From the NCBI RefSeq assembly GCF_011683955.1, contig NZ_JAAQPI010000004.1, positions 1 through 64,000 of the forward strand: DNA of 64,000 bases. The letters run 5' to 3'. The notes below the pieces were generated by a model that searched no databases, had not been told where the DNA came from, and saw nothing but the letters and a program-made list of their open reading frames with translations. Numbering within the stretch: position 1 is the stretch's first letter; the number at the start of each line of letters is the position of its first letter. Positions 52,214 to 62,407 of the stretch are shown here, one piece after another. This DNA is from Pseudomaricurvus alkylphenolicus (lineage in GTDB: Bacteria; Pseudomonadota; Gammaproteobacteria; Pseudomonadales; Cellvibrionaceae). Position numbers and translations under genes: made by a program.

Positions 52214-54397
52214 TCAGTACTCGTAGGTCACTTCCACACCCCAGGTTCTCGGAGGTGCCGCATACTCAATCTGGAACAGGCTGGTATCAAACCCCAATGG
52301 TGCATAGTACTCGTTCTTCAGGTTTTTACCGAACAGCGAGACTCTGACACTGTCATCCGGTGAGGTGTAGGTCACGCTGGCGTTATACACCTCATATTGA
52401 TCGAGGGTGAACGAGTTAATCTCGTTGCCCGCCCGTTCGTCGGTAAACTGGTAGGCACTGCGGAACGTCAGCAGCCCCGCATCCCCCAAGGGCAGATCAT
52501 AGGTAAGACTCAGCGAGCGATTCCATTCCGGTACACGTACCAGATCCAGGTCCTTGGCGATCTCGGGGTCGGCGCTGCCATCACCGTTCACATCCAGCCC
52601 TTCAAAGGAGTCATACTCCGCCTGGGTGTAACCTACGCTGGCAATCAGCACCAGCTGCTCTGTCAGCAGCCAGGTAAAGTCCACTTCGCCACCCTGAATA
52701 ACTGCGTCGGCCGCGTTCAGAATTGTCTGACGCGCTTCCTGATCGAGCACCGTGCGTTGCAAGTCGGAAAATTCGTTACGGTACAAAGCCACATTCAGGC
52801 GACCGTTACCGTCAAGAAAGTCCCACTTCAAGCCCAGCTCCTGTGCCTGCACCTCTTCCTGATCGTAAGGTCCTGCGGGGGTAGTCGGCGAACCATTGCG
52901 AAGGTTAAAACCGCCGCTGCGAAAGCCTTTGGTCCAGGAGTAGTAGAGTTGAGCCTCTTCCGCCAGGCGCCACTGCAGACCCACTTTGGGTGTGAAACTG
53001 GTCCAGCTTTCGTCCGGGTTTTGGGAGTAGGTACACTCCGTCACCTCGAAGTTGCATTCCCCCAGACTGGCGATCAAGGCATCCTTGTCTTCGCGGGTGT
53101 AACGGCCGCCGAGGGTCAGCGACCATTCATCCGATAACCGGTAGTCCCCCTGAATAAAGGCACCCATCGCCGAATGCTCGAGTTTGCCGTTGGCCGCCTG
53201 CAGCACGGCACCACCGAAAATAATGCGCGATTCGCGATAGTCCACATCCTGATCGAAATAATAGAATCCACTGGTAATATCCAGGCGTTCGTTGATGCTG
53301 GCCGCGTAGACCAATTCAAAACTCAGCTGATCCTGTGTCGCACCACTGTGGTCCGAGAAGTGGAAAACAGGCTGATCGGTGCCGTCGATATCCGCCCCCA
53401 TACTCTGTTCGAAATCCCGCCAGGCCAATGTGGTGGTAATACTGCCCTGCTCCAGATCCCACACACCTTCGGCAATCACTTGCTTCCATTCGATGTCGGA
53501 TTCCGCAGCAAAGTCGTGGGGCAACATTTGATCCTCTTCGACACTGACTTGCGCGCTGCCGGTTTTGTCAATAGTGCTGTTGGCAGGGGCACCGTCGAGC
53601 GTTTGATCACCAATTTCTGCAATCAGGTTCAGTGTGAAATCGTCGGTGGGTGTCCAGGTGGCGCTGGGGCGTATCACCAGAGACTTTTCGTCGCCGACTT
53701 CGTTACCGGTCGCATCGTTGTCGAAGTAGCCACTGTGATCCTTGCTCAAGATCGCAATCTTGGCCGCCAGCTTGTCTTCAATAAGCGGTGCTTCTGCAGC
53801 GATCGAGAGGTCCCTGCGATCATAGTCACCGATGGCGGCCTTGACCTTAAAGCCGTATTCGCCGGTGGGTCGTTTGCTTCTCAGCAAGACTGCACCACCG
53901 GTTACGTTTTTGCCGAACAGTGTGCCCTGGGGGCCGCGCAATACCTCAACGGATTCCAGATCAAAAGTATCCGTGAGTGTGCCGTAGGGAATCCCCAGGT
54001 ACATGCCATCCACAAACACACCGACGGCGGGGTCGTCTGAAATCACACTACTGTTAACACCCATACCACGAATAAAGAACGATGCCGCTCCAGGAACGGT
54101 GCCTACCGGGTCGAGTGCCACGTTGGGGGCCATGGCGCCCACTTCGGTCAGATCCTCAACAAAGGCTGCCTCCAGCTGCTCGGAGGACAATGCCGACACT
54201 GCAACGGGTACATCCTGAAGTTCCTCTGCAGCGCTCTTGCGGCGCGCCGTGACTTTAATCTCTTCAAGCATGATCTGGGCAGCACCCCTCTTGGGTGTTG
54301 CCTTGGCCTCTTTTTCGGTTTGTGCCAAAGCCGTCGGCAGGTATACACCACAGGCACAAGCTATGGTCAGGCTCAGTAAGTGTTTTTTCGTTTTCAT
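52214..54397 (-). CDS. TonB-dependent outer-membrane receptor
   Basis: 727 residues. Signal peptide (MKTKKHLLSLTIACACGVYLPTALAQ), TonB-box-like EEIKVTARRKSAAEELQ, plug with FIRGMGVNSSVISDDPAVGVFVDGMYLG and VEVLRGPQGTLFGKNVTGG, and a long barrel ending TWGVEVTYEY with an aromatic last residue. The start ATG follows AGAGAGAAAGAGCG. It is followed by the TSUP permease and preceded by an acyl-CoA synthetase, so it likely imports a hydrophobic carboxylate that the synthetase activates. Confidence 0.93.
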   Translation of the reverse strand: MKTKKHLLSLTIACACGVYLPTALAQTEKEAKATPKRGAAQIMLEEIKVTARRKSAAEELQDVPVAVSALSSEQLEAAFVEDLTEVGAMAPNVALDPVGTVPGAASFFIRGMGVNSSVISDDPAVGVFVDGMYLGIPYGTLTDTFDLESVEVLRGPQGTLFGKNVTGGAVLLRSKRPTGEYGFKVKAAIGDYDRRDLSIAAEAPLIEDKLAAKIAILSKDHSGYFDNDATGNEVGDEKSLVIRPSATWTPTDDFTLNLIAEIGDQTLDGAPANSTIDKTGSAQVSVEEDQMLPHDFAAESDIEWKQVIAEGVWDLEQGSITTTLAWRDFEQSMGADIDGTDQPVFHFSDHSGATQDQLSFELVYAASINERLDITSGFYYFDQDVDYRESRIIFGGAVLQAANGKLEHSAMGAFIQGDYRLSDEWSLTLGGRYTREDKDALIASLGECNFEVTECTYSQNPDESWTSFTPKVGLQWRLAEEAQLYYSWTKGFRSGGFNLRNGSPTTPAGPYDQEEVQAQELGLKWDFLDGNGRLNVALYRNEFSDLQRTVLDQEARQTILNAADAVIQGGEVDFTWLLTEQLVLIASVGYTQAEYDSFEGLDVNGDGSADPEIAKDLDLVRVPEWNRSLSLTYDLPLGDAGLLTFRSAYQFTDERAGNEINSFTLDQYEVYNASVTYTSPDDSVRVSLFGKNLKNEYYAPLGFDTSLFQIEYAAPPRTWGVEVTYEY

Positions 54398-54441
54398 CGC
54401 TCTTTCTCTCTTCGTTTGTTATATCTATTGTTCAGCGCTGA

Positions 54442-56073
54442 TCAAGCCGATAGCAATTGATAGCGCCCCTTTTCAATGTCTTCTTTGAGTTTGAATTTCT
54501 GAATCTTTCCGGAGGCGGTTAAAGGCCATTCACTCACCCCCACCCAGTAAGTTGGCGTTTTTTGGCTGGAGAGCTTTTCCCGGGCGTATTCGCGTAGGTG
54601 CGTGATTGGCAGTTCCTCACCACCGTCTTCCAATCTGTAGAAGCAGCAGGCCAGTTCTCCCCACTTGGGATCGGGTACACCCACAACCGCTGCTTCGGCG
54701 ATGTCGGGGTGGGTGACCATGGCATTTTCGATTTCTACCGGGAACAGATTTTCGCCTCCGCGAATAATCATCTCTTTGACCCGGCCGGTAATCTTTAAAA
54801 AGCCCCGCTCGTCCATACAGCCCAGATCGCCGCTGTGTAACCAACCCTCGGCGTCGATGGTTTTTTGAGTGGCCTCGGGGTTGTCGTTATAAGCGTGCAT
54901 GACGTTGTAGCCACGGATGCAGATTTCTCCGACGGCATTGATTGGCAGCACAGAATTGTCTGAGGGATCACGCACCGAGACTTCAGTATGAGGCAAAGGC
55001 TGACCGGTGGTGGTGGTAAGATCGTCAAAGCTGTCGTCGCGCCAGGCCTGTACCGCCACCGGTGAGCATTCGGTCTGCCCGTAGAGCACCTGTACGGCAA
55101 TACCCCAGCGCTCCATGGCTTGCTCCACCAGTGTCGGGGCCACCATGGCGCCGCCGGAAATAACTGCACGCAACGAGCTTAAATCCCGCCCGGAAACGGC
55201 TTGCTCTTCCAACAGCCCTACTAACATGGTGGGCACTGCGAGAAAGCTGGTCACCTTCTCTTGTTCAATCACCGCATTGACCAAAGCGGGATCGAACTGG
55301 GCCACCAATACAATACTGGCTCGCACATTTAACGCCGCCAGGGTTCCAATACCGCAACCGCCGGTATGGAACATCGGCATAAAGTTCATCCACACATCCT
55401 TGTCGGTTAAGCCCATGCGATCGCCAATTAACAGTGAGTTATTGAGCAAACCGCGATGGTGCAAAATCGCCCCTTTGGGAAAACCGGTAGTTCCGGATGT
55501 GTATTGAATCTGGATGGGGTCTTCTGATTTTACTTCGGGTAAATCGGCCTCAGGCGCGTGTGCTTCGCCTGATCCGAACAGTTCTTGAGGGTCCAGCATA
55601 TTGACCAGGTCCTGCAGCTGCGATTGTTGCTGCTGAACCTCTTTGACGATGCCTTCGATGGGATTGCCGCGATAGCTGGGCACATAGAAAAGTGCAACCG
55701 CGCCGGACTGCCCCACCACATAGCTGATTTCCGATGATTGGAACGAGGGGTTTACCGTGACCAGTACCAACCCCGCCATTGCAGCGGCGTATTCCAGAAT
55801 CACCCATTGCGGAATATTATGGGCGCATACCGCGATGCGGGTTCCTTTTGGATAGCGACCGGCCAACCGGCGGGCCAGGGTTAACGAGGTTTCGTAGAGT
55901 TCACCATAATTCCAACGGCGGCCGATGGAGCCATCCAGGCACATCTCGACCAGTGCCGTTTTGTCTTTCGAATCTTCCGCTGCCTGTTGCAGCGCTTGCC
56001 CCACGGATTGGGTCAGCAGTGCCGGCCCCGGTTGGGCGGGAAAAAAGGATTCGGTCAACTCAACTCGATACAT
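54442..56073 (-). CDS. AMP-forming acyl-CoA synthetase (FadD family)
   Basis: 543 residues. YTSGTTGFPKGAIL (ATP loop), MPMFHTGGCGIGTL, VLYGQTECSPVA, GWLHSGDLGCMDERGFLKITGRVKEMIIRGGENLFPVEIE (hinge and adenylate contacts), and PLTASGKIQKFKL with the catalytic Lys. Substrate pockets of this subfamily accept medium-chain or cyclic carboxylates (AtuH-like); the exact acid is unknown. It differs from the FadD3-like ligase at 47826. It lies between an AraC regulator and a TonB receptor on the same strand. Confidence 0.92.
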   Translation of the reverse strand: MYRVELTESFFPAQPGPALLTQSVGQALQQAAEDSKDKTALVEMCLDGSIGRRWNYGELYETSLTLARRLAGRYPKGTRIAVCAHNIPQWVILEYAAAMAGLVLVTVNPSFQSSEISYVVGQSGAVALFYVPSYRGNPIEGIVKEVQQQQSQLQDLVNMLDPQELFGSGEAHAPEADLPEVKSEDPIQIQYTSGTTGFPKGAILHHRGLLNNSLLIGDRMGLTDKDVWMNFMPMFHTGGCGIGTLAALNVRASIVLVAQFDPALVNAVIEQEKVTSFLAVPTMLVGLLEEQAVSGRDLSSLRAVISGGAMVAPTLVEQAMERWGIAVQVLYGQTECSPVAVQAWRDDSFDDLTTTTGQPLPHTEVSVRDPSDNSVLPINAVGEICIRGYNVMHAYNDNPEATQKTIDAEGWLHSGDLGCMDERGFLKITGRVKEMIIRGGENLFPVEIENAMVTHPDIAEAAVVGVPDPKWGELACCFYRLEDGGEELPITHLREYAREKLSSQKTPTYWVGVSEWPLTASGKIQKFKLKEDIEKGRYQLLSA

Positions 56074-56330
56074 AGGGTTTACCTTCGCTAAATGTCTGTC
56101 GTTATGTCGGTGATTGTTATCTTGGAAATGTATTTAAATGGTAGAACTTGCGCCGGGCAGGGGTAAGCTCATTTCGCGCAAAGGAAGGCTCCGAATGCGC
56201 AATTTGACCATTGATCGCCGGGAGGATTGCTAAGCCGTAACCCTCCAGTGATAGTGGCACGAGGTCTCGGTCGGAGCCCGCTGCTACGCGATTTTGAGGT
56301 GATGACGGGGAAAGAGGCTTTATTGGATAG

Positions 56331-57371
56331 TCAGCAGGCCGAGGCACTTTGCCCCATACCGGGAATCAATTTTTCCCGATATTCAGAGGGGGTATCACCG
56401 GTCCAGCGGCGAAACGCACGGGCAAAATTACTGGGGCAGGAGAAGCCCAGGCGATAACAGACTTCATTGATGGTCAGGCGTTCGTCCGCCAGGTATTTGT
56501 CGGCCATATCCCGGCGCACCACATCGACAATTTGCTTAAAGCTGGCCCCCTCTTCCTGCAAGTGCAACTGCATGGTGCGAACACTGACATTCAGAGACTT
56601 GGCGACAAGCTCTTGGGACAAATCCCCCTGAGGCAATTGTTTAAGGACTTTCGAGAACACCTGTGCAGCAAAATTGACGCGGCTGGAGCGGGCCAGCGCT
56701 TCAATCACAAACTGCTCGCACACCACCGCAAAGTCCGGGTTGGCGGTGGGCAGCTGGCGCTCAACATCCTCCCGTTCGAAGATAATCAGATTGCGTTCAC
56801 GATTGAAATGAACGGGGCATCCGAAGTGCTTCTCAAAGGCATCAGCGTCGACAGGAGCGGGGTGAATAAATTCGATTCTGATGGGCGCAAACGGTCGCCC
56901 GAACAGCTTGCCGACAAACCGCATCACCATGGCAAAGAAGGCGTCGTAGGATTGATCTTCCGGCCGCGCCAGAATCGGGATGGACGCCAGAAACAGTTCG
57001 TAGCCCTCGGCGGTTTGCAAAAGCGCTGTGGTGCCATTGTCGGACAGCAGGCGAAAGTAATTGCAGAGATATTCCAGTGCCTCACCCAAACTGCTGCTGT
57101 TGAGCATCAGCGGGCCCAGGGCATTAAACGCGGTGTCGTGAATCTGGGAACCGACCCGAATGCCCAGCAATGGATCCCTGGTTACCTGCATCGCGGCGCG
57201 CCACAAGGCGCTGCTGCATTTGCCGGGTACGCGTCCATAAGAATCCGCCAGCAGAGCGCGGGTTATTTCGGCCTGCTCTAACAGGGGTGCGACGTCATAA
57301 CCGCTTCTTTCGAGGTAGAGTACCAGAGACCGAACGTAGCAGCTGCTGACGGTAAGATGCTGTTTCATCAA
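56331..57371 (-). CDS. AraC-family transcriptional regulator
   Basis: 346 residues. N-terminal AraC_binding_2-type ligand domain (SYDAFFAMVMRFVGKLFGRPFAPIRIEFIHPAPVDADAFEKHFGCPVHF), and a C-terminal double HTH (LNVSVRTMQLHLQEEGASFKQIVDVVRRDMADKYLADERLTINEVCYRLGFSCPSNFARAFRRW). Likely an activator of the acyl-CoA synthetase/TonB receptor genes that follow, or of the upstream enzymes. An unannotated 257-bp gap separates it from the synthetase. Confidence 0.92.
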   Translation of the reverse strand: MMKQHLTVSSCYVRSLVLYLERSGYDVAPLLEQAEITRALLADSYGRVPGKCSSALWRAAMQVTRDPLLGIRVGSQIHDTAFNALGPLMLNSSSLGEALEYLCNYFRLLSDNGTTALLQTAEGYELFLASIPILARPEDQSYDAFFAMVMRFVGKLFGRPFAPIRIEFIHPAPVDADAFEKHFGCPVHFNRERNLIIFEREDVERQLPTANPDFAVVCEQFVIEALARSSRVNFAAQVFSKVLKQLPQGDLSQELVAKSLNVSVRTMQLHLQEEGASFKQIVDVVRRDMADKYLADERLTINEVCYRLGFSCPSNFARAFRRWTGDTPSEYREKLIPGMGQSASAC

Positions 57372-57648
57372 CGGTGCCCCCGGATTAACACTGTCATTTA
57401 CGATATCCCTCTAAGTATCGGGTGAAGTCTGGTTTTTCTCCACTGCGGATGCGGAGGCATCCAGACTCAGATGCGCGCTACCCATATCCAAGTGCTCCAA
57501 CCACCGGACCAATATTGATCTCAACTCAATATAATCGGTATTTGTGCCTAACAAGGAATAGAATTTCCCGATCATAGGCCAATTGAAATATGACTTCAAG
57601 GTAGGAATAGGAGTTTATTGAGCTTAACTCAATTAGTGCTTTAGAAAT

Positions 57649-58431
57649 TTAATTGAAGGGGTACTCAAACCCCCAACGCTGGTACAGTTGCCTGACGGAC
57701 TTACCGCCCTTGATCTCCGCCATCCGCTCATCCCACAACTTCCGCAGCGCCCTGCCACGAGCATTGCTGCCAAAAGCGGGATAGAGCTTTAGCTGCAGGA
57801 GCTCGCGACTTACCAGCCCCACCGCCTCCTCCCTGTTCTCAGCGAGAGTCGCGGTCATATCAAATTGATCGTCGAGAAAGAAGTCAATACGCCCGCGATG
57901 CAGCATTCTCAACATGCTCTTGCGTGTGCGCAACTCTACCTTTCTGATGGGAACATCGATATAGCGGTCGTAGGTATACCCCTTGATCCAGGCGACTTTC
58001 TTGTTGGCCAATGACGACAGCCCATCAAAACCCTCCAACCTGGATTCCAGGAACATGGCGCTCACTACGTCAAAATCAAAGTGATGCTCCGGGTAGATGG
58101 CGAACCGCTGCTCGTTCATGTAGGAGCCCAGCCAGGCGTCCGAGCGGCCGCGCTGAACGTGATGCACCGAGGCATCGTAAGGAAGAATTTGGGTATTTAC
58201 CCGAATACCAACAGGCTCATAGACCAGACGAAACAACTCCCAGTAAAGGCCGGTGCCGTCACTGCGGGTGGCATCCTTCCAGGCTTCGCTGACCAGGTTG
58301 ATGGAGTTGATTTGAAGGTTATGCGCCGCCTGCTGCTGTGCGGCGGCATCGACCAGCGGCCAGCACAGCAGCCAAAGCCAAAGGGGGACTAGGCCCAGCC
58401 CAGCTCGTTGAGAGTCCACGGGGCGTTCCAC
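57649..58431 (-). CDS. Periplasmic solute-binding-like protein (SBP family 3 type)
   Basis: 260 residues with a hydrophobic N-terminal signal segment (LGLVPLWLWLLCWPLVDAAAQ). Two-lobed binding-protein core: GLYWELFRLVYEPVGIRVN, PYDASVHHVQRGRSDAWLGSY, LANKKVAWIKGYTYDRY, RGRIDFFLDDQFDM, ending GKSVRQLYQRWGF. No ABC permease or ATPase follows, so it is an orphan sensor or transporter component. Start overlaps the end of the SnoaL-like gene by 43 bp; a later start is possible. Confidence 0.8.
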   Translation of the reverse strand: MERPVDSQRAGLGLVPLWLWLLCWPLVDAAAQQQAAHNLQINSINLVSEAWKDATRSDGTGLYWELFRLVYEPVGIRVNTQILPYDASVHHVQRGRSDAWLGSYMNEQRFAIYPEHHFDFDVVSAMFLESRLEGFDGLSSLANKKVAWIKGYTYDRYIDVPIRKVELRTRKSMLRMLHRGRIDFFLDDQFDMTATLAENREEAVGLVSRELLQLKLYPAFGSNARGRALRKLWDERMAEIKGGKSVRQLYQRWGFEYPFN

Positions 58432-58808
58432 ACTTTAACCATACGGCATACTTTACCACTGTCATCGAGTGTCAACAGGTACACATAGTGAGCGCGCGCA
58501 GTTTTGCCCGTTGGCGGTACCGGCCCGCCTTCACCGTTGTGGGTACCGGTAAAGGTGCCAAAGAACATGGCGGTGCGGGTGGATTCATCATAGGAAGAGG
58601 CATTGATCTCATAACTGCAGCCGGCCAGCGGACCGGAACCCAACCCTGCCATCCACTCGCAGTAGGCTTCTACGGTGCTGATATCCGTCAGCGGTTCGCA
58701 TTGAGACTCAAAGGTTGCCCCGTCGGCAACATATTCTCGGCACCCTTCCCATCCCCTTAGACTTTCGCAAGCGTGGAAAAACGCGCTCGCCGTTGCAAAT
58801 GCATCCAT
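58389..58808 (-). CDS. SnoaL-like (NTF2-fold) protein
   Basis: 139 residues of the cone-shaped NTF2/SnoaL fold: N-terminal helices (FATASAFFHACESLRGWEGCREYV), then beta strands with ATFESQC, INASSYDESTRTAMFFGTFTGTHNG, and AHYVYLLTLDDSGKVCRMVKVWNAPWTL. Family members are isomerases, cyclases or dehydratases on polyketide or steroid-like rings (ketosteroid isomerase is a relative). It lies next to a second SnoaL-type gene, suggesting a two-step or paired ring modification. Confidence 0.82.
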   Translation of the reverse strand: MDAFATASAFFHACESLRGWEGCREYVADGATFESQCEPLTDISTVEAYCEWMAGLGSGPLAGCSYEINASSYDESTRTAMFFGTFTGTHNGEGGPVPPTGKTARAHYVYLLTLDDSGKVCRMVKVWNAPWTLNELGWA

Positions 58809-58890
58809 TGAATTGGCCTCCAGAGACCTGTTTGGTTGTTATCGCCAACGGCGACATCAGTTCAAAGATTAGTCTATGAAACGCCCGTTA

Positions 58891-59418
58891 TCACTCTCCG
58901 TTTTGAACCGGCATTTTGCCGGAATCATTGCGCTCCCAGCCAAATCCATTAAAGGGGTCCACACCCAGCTGCTGCATCACATAGGGGAAGTCCACCATCA
59001 CCCAGTTGTCGACAATTTTGCCGTCACGCACCTTCCAGAAATCCATGTATCGGATCTCCACGCGTTTGTGAGTGGGCTCAATGCCCATAAAGGTGCCTGA
59101 GTGCACCGCCTCCTGGCGTCCAAAAGCCGCACACCATTCCCCCTGGGTAATGCGCGCTTCGTCGATGCAGACCTTGTCGGAAAACGCCGCCTGAAACGGC
59201 CGCTGCCAATTGTCCTGAAACTCCTTTAGACCCTGTTTAAAACCGCAACCCGCATTGCCCATCCAACGGAAGCTTTCGGAAAAGAATCTCCCCATGTTAT
59301 CGATGTCGTGGTCGTTCAGCCCATCCACCATTGCATCAATGGCATTGAGAGTATGCTCGGTCTTGCTCAGATCGTTGTCTTTGGTCAGATAACCTTGTTC
59401 GGGTCGGGCGCCTGCCAT
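58891..59418 (-). CDS. SnoaL-like polyketide cyclase/ester cyclase family protein
   Basis: 175 residues. FFSESFRWMGNAGCGFKQGLKEFQDNWQRPFQAAFSD, ARITQGEWCAAFGRQEAVHSGTFMGIEPTHKRVEIRYMDFWKVRDGKIVDNWVMVDFP is the classical SnoaL-like 'ester cyclase' pattern. The start follows GAGAGGAGCAAAGC. It may cyclise or isomerise an aldol-type intermediate. The pair of SnoaL-like genes with SDR, HDH-type enzyme and bicupin in one direction suggests a common route; the substrate is not known. Confidence 0.85.
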   Translation of the reverse strand: MAGARPEQGYLTKDNDLSKTEHTLNAIDAMVDGLNDHDIDNMGRFFSESFRWMGNAGCGFKQGLKEFQDNWQRPFQAAFSDKVCIDEARITQGEWCAAFGRQEAVHSGTFMGIEPTHKRVEIRYMDFWKVRDGKIVDNWVMVDFPYVMQQLGVDPFNGFGWERNDSGKMPVQNGE

Positions 59419-59582
59419 GCTTTGCTCCTCTCATTGAATCAGTGTTTTATCAGTTCTCAGCTTAGATCCTCCTGGTGATGACCAGTAGGGAGAATGCCCA
59501 CCGGTTTATGTGTTTTTGCACCTTTAGCTGGCGCTCACCCATAAACCGGGCCGAAACGAGAGAAGCAATAATGCGATGGGCT

Positions 59583-60287
59583 TTAGCTGATGTCCGGCAA
59601 GACCCTGGACAGCAGCTCGGCGCGGGAACTGACGGAAGCCTTGCGGAACACGTGCTGGAGATGAGTTTTTACGGTGGCCATGGACAGGTTAAGTTCACTG
59701 GACAGCTGTTTGTTGGTGGCACCGGTCATCAGCAGCTCCAACACATCCAGCTCCCGGCGGGTAAAGCCGTATTTGTCTTTCAGGGATTGGCGCTGCCCCA
59801 CGCGCTTTGGCAGGTACACAAGATTGAGCGAATATTCCAGAAACGGTTGCAACCCCCTTAGCAAAACCAACTCCTGCTCACTGAAGGGCTCCATGGATTC
59901 CTGTCGCAGGCAGCTTAGCACCGCAATGACCCTGCCCTCCTGCCGCAAAAACATATCCGCTACATAGCGGTGATCCCTGGGCTGCATAAAGTCCTGAAAA
60001 TAGACCGTTTGGCGAAGCTGATGAAACGGCATCAAAGAATCGATGGTGACCACCCGATCTTGAGTTCCGTGAAATTTGCGGGGGTCGAGGGGATCGAGCG
60101 TCTTAAAGCGATCCTGGTATTCCCGTTCCATCTCTGCATCCATGTTATACAGCGCAACCCCCTGCTCACGCAGATCAGGATCGAGCAGATAAAAAACAGC
60201 GGAAGTGACGGGAATCAACTCGTAAATAAGCTTTAGGGCTTGCTGCTGGAATTGATCGGGAAAGGCGGAATGCTGGTTGGCGGTCAC
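59583..60287 (-). CDS. LuxR-family transcriptional regulator
   Basis: 234 residues. N-terminal ~150-residue sensor-like domain (PFSEQELVLLRGLQPFLEYSLNLVY) and C-terminal GerE-type HTH: YGFTRRELDVLELLMTGATNKQLSSELNLSMATVKTHLQHVFRKASVSSRAELL. No receiver or acyl-homoserine-lactone signature is clear. It lies between the SDR and the SnoaL-like genes and may control the surrounding cluster. Confidence 0.9.
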   Translation of the reverse strand: MTANQHSAFPDQFQQQALKLIYELIPVTSAVFYLLDPDLREQGVALYNMDAEMEREYQDRFKTLDPLDPRKFHGTQDRVVTIDSLMPFHQLRQTVYFQDFMQPRDHRYVADMFLRQEGRVIAVLSCLRQESMEPFSEQELVLLRGLQPFLEYSLNLVYLPKRVGQRQSLKDKYGFTRRELDVLELLMTGATNKQLSSELNLSMATVKTHLQHVFRKASVSSRAELLSRVLPDIS

Positions 60288-60371
60288 TGGTGTTCACTCA
60301 GGATCTGAAATCCTGGTCAGTATAGCGAACCGCCACCGGGAAGATATAGGAGGTTTAGATGAGTATCGGAC

Positions 60372-61121
60372 TCAGGTCAGCGGCCGACCTCCATCCACCG
60401 GAAACACACATCCTGTGTTAAAGGTCATTGTCGTCGCCAGCGCGATCACTGCGTTAGCCACATCCTCGGCCTGGGCGATGCGCTTCAGTGGTGTTTTGTC
60501 TTTCTGCTCCTGCAGGTAAGCCGGGTCTGCGCGCTTGGCGTATTCGCCATCCACCCAACCCGGCGCCACCGCCACAACTCGAATGGCAGGCGCCAGGGCA
60601 CGCGCCAAAGACATTGTCATCGAATTCACCGCTGCTTTGGAGGCGCAATAGGCAACGTTGCTGCCCACGGCGGTGGTACCGGCAATAGAGGAAATATTGA
60701 CAACCAATCCGTCTTCGCTGCTTTCCAGCTGTGATCGGAACGCCCGTACGCAGGCGAAGGCACCCCGAACGTTGGTGGCAAAGATCTGGTCGATAACCTC
60801 ATCGTCCAGCGCGTCCAGATCGTCGTGGGGCACAACGCGGGTCATCCCGGCGTTATTGATGAGTATATCCAGACCGCCAAAACTCTCGGCCACCTCTTTG
60901 GCAAGGTCCTGCAATGCAGCGCTGTCGAGAACAGGCGCCAGACGTGCGATATGACCGTCGCCGGGCAGCTCATCACACAGCGCCTGAGCCTTGTCACGAC
61001 TGCTGTTGTAACCGGCGATAACACGAACGCCCTGCTGTGCCAACGCCCTGGCAATGGCTGAACCGATACCGCCCGCGGCACCCGTGATCAACGCCACCTT
61101 ACCTTGCAAAGAGGTGCTCAT
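60372..61121 (-). CDS. SDR family oxidoreductase
   Basis: 249 residues. TGAAGGIGSAIARAL, an Asn-Ser-Ser after beta-2 (AGYNSSRDK) favouring NADP(H), NNAGMTRVV, catalytic Ser and VAYCASKAAVN, and C terminus GCVFPVDGGRPLT. FabG-like overall. It begins 5 bp after the stop of the histidinol-dehydrogenase-family gene, so the two are cotranscribed and probably perform successive oxidations or reductions. Confidence 0.9.
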   Translation of the reverse strand: MSTSLQGKVALITGAAGGIGSAIARALAQQGVRVIAGYNSSRDKAQALCDELPGDGHIARLAPVLDSAALQDLAKEVAESFGGLDILINNAGMTRVVPHDDLDALDDEVIDQIFATNVRGAFACVRAFRSQLESSEDGLVVNISSIAGTTAVGSNVAYCASKAAVNSMTMSLARALAPAIRVVAVAPGWVDGEYAKRADPAYLQEQKDKTPLKRIAQAEDVANAVIALATTMTFNTGCVFPVDGGRPLT

Positions 61122-61126
61122 AGCCT

Positions 61127-62407
61127 TTAGTCCTTCTTGTAACGTCTAACCCGGATATCCGCCTGTGCTTTGTGCCCTGCAAAGCCTTCCAGCGCGCAGA
61201 GCCTTGAGCAGTATTCACCGATCTCTACCGTGGCCTCCGGCGATACCTTCTGGTAGGTGCAGGTCTTGATAAACTTGCCCACCCAAAGACCGCCGGTGTA
61301 GCGAGCGGCCTTGTTGGTCGGCAGGGTGTGGTTGGTACCGATGACCTTATCGCCGTAGGAAACATTGGTTTCCTGGCCCAGGAACAGGGCGCCGTAGTTA
61401 GTCATGTTGTTGAGGAAGTAATCCGGATCCTCTGTCATCACCTGAACGTGCTCGGAAGCAATGTCGTCTGCCACCTGCACCATTTCTTCGTAGCTGTCGC
61501 AAACAATCACCTGGCCGTAGTCGGCCCAGGCCTTTCCGGCAATCTCTGCCGTTGGCAGGGTTTGCAGCTGGCGCTCGATTTCTACCATGGTGTCTTTTGC
61601 CAATTGCTCACTGTTGGTCAGCAGAATGGCCGGAGAGTTGGGACCATGTTCCGCCTGCCCCAACAGGTCGGTCGCGGCCAGCTCTGCATCGCAACCAATT
61701 TCGTCGGCAATCACCAGAGTTTCAGTGGGACCTGCCAGCAGATCGATACCGACCCGGCCAAACAACTGGCGCTTGGCTTCTGCCACAAACGCGTTACCCG
61801 GACCAACGATCATGTCGACACCGGCAATAGTCTCGGTGCCCAGCGCCATGGCGCCAACGGCCTGCACACCACCGAAGCAGTAAATTTCATCGGCACCGGC
61901 CAGCGCCATGGTAGCCACGATGGCCGGATTGGGCTCGCCATTGAACGGCGGTGCACAGGCAATCACACGGGGCACACCCGCCACCTTTGCCGTCGCCACA
62001 CTCATATGGGCAGAGGCAACCAGCGGGTACTTGCCGCCGGGAATGTAGCAACCCACACTGTTCATGGGCAGGTTCTTATGGCCGAGAATCACGCCTGGAC
62101 GGGTTTCCACTTCCACATCGAGCATGGATTCGCGCTGGATGCGGGCGAAGTTCTTTACCTGCTCCTGAGCGAACTTAATGTCGTTCAGGGTTTCTTCGGA
62201 GAGGCTGTCGATGCAGGCCTGGATCTGCTCATCGGAAAGACGGAACGACTCAGGTGACCACTTGTCGAATTTTTCCGACAGTTCGCGCACTGCCACATCA
62301 CCGCGCTCAGAAATATCCTTAAGGATATTCTCAACGGTTTCTCGCACTTGAGTGCTGGTCTGCAGCGCTACTTCTTCGGAAATACCTTGTTTCAGGATTC
62401 TGGCCAT
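61127..62407 (-). CDS. Histidinol dehydrogenase family enzyme (HpsN-like, catabolic)
   Basis: 426 residues from ATG 62407 (GGAGAAGC five bases upstream); the frame's longer form has no support. [36 protein letters not shown] (NAD site), [11 protein letters not shown] with Gln and His zinc ligands, TNHTLPT with His, GFAGH C-terminal His. It does not sit in a his operon and belongs to the stand-alone subgroup that includes sulfopropanediol dehydrogenase HpsN, oxidising a primary alcohol via aldehyde to acid with two NAD+. The substrate may be a diol or hydroxymethyl compound; sulfopropanediol is one possibility but no sulfolactate lyase is present. Confidence 0.9.
   Translation of the reverse strand: MARILKQGISEEVALQTSTQVRETVENILKDISERGDVAVRELSEKFDKWSPESFRLSDEQIQACIDSLSEETLNDIKFAQEQVKNFARIQRESMLDVEVETRPGVILGHKNLPMNSVGCYIPGGKYPLVASAHMSVATAKVAGVPRVIACAPPFNGEPNPAIVATMALAGADEIYCFGGVQAVGAMALGTETIAGVDMIVGPGNAFVAEAKRQLFGRVGIDLLAGPTETLVIADEIGCDAELAATDLLGQAEHGPNSPAILLTNSEQLAKDTMVEIERQLQTLPTAEIAGKAWADYGQVIVCDSYEEMVQVADDIASEHVQVMTEDPDYFLNNMTNYGALFLGQETNVSYGDKVIGTNHTLPTNKAARYTGGLWVGKFIKTCTYQKVSPEATVEIGEYCSRLCALEGFAGHKAQADIRVRRYKKD

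Noticed and set aside
53174-54040. Long plus-strand frame of 288 codons opposite the TonB receptor
   Set aside because: It is the complementary frame of a convincing receptor gene, with no domain of its own.
57411-57599. 62-codon minus-strand frame between AraC and the binding protein
   Set aside because: It begins at a TTG with no ribosome site and has no similarity to a known family.
61328-62257. 309-codon plus-strand frame opposite the histidinol dehydrogenase family gene
   Set aside because: His-rich and lacking domains; an antisense by-product of the conserved enzyme.
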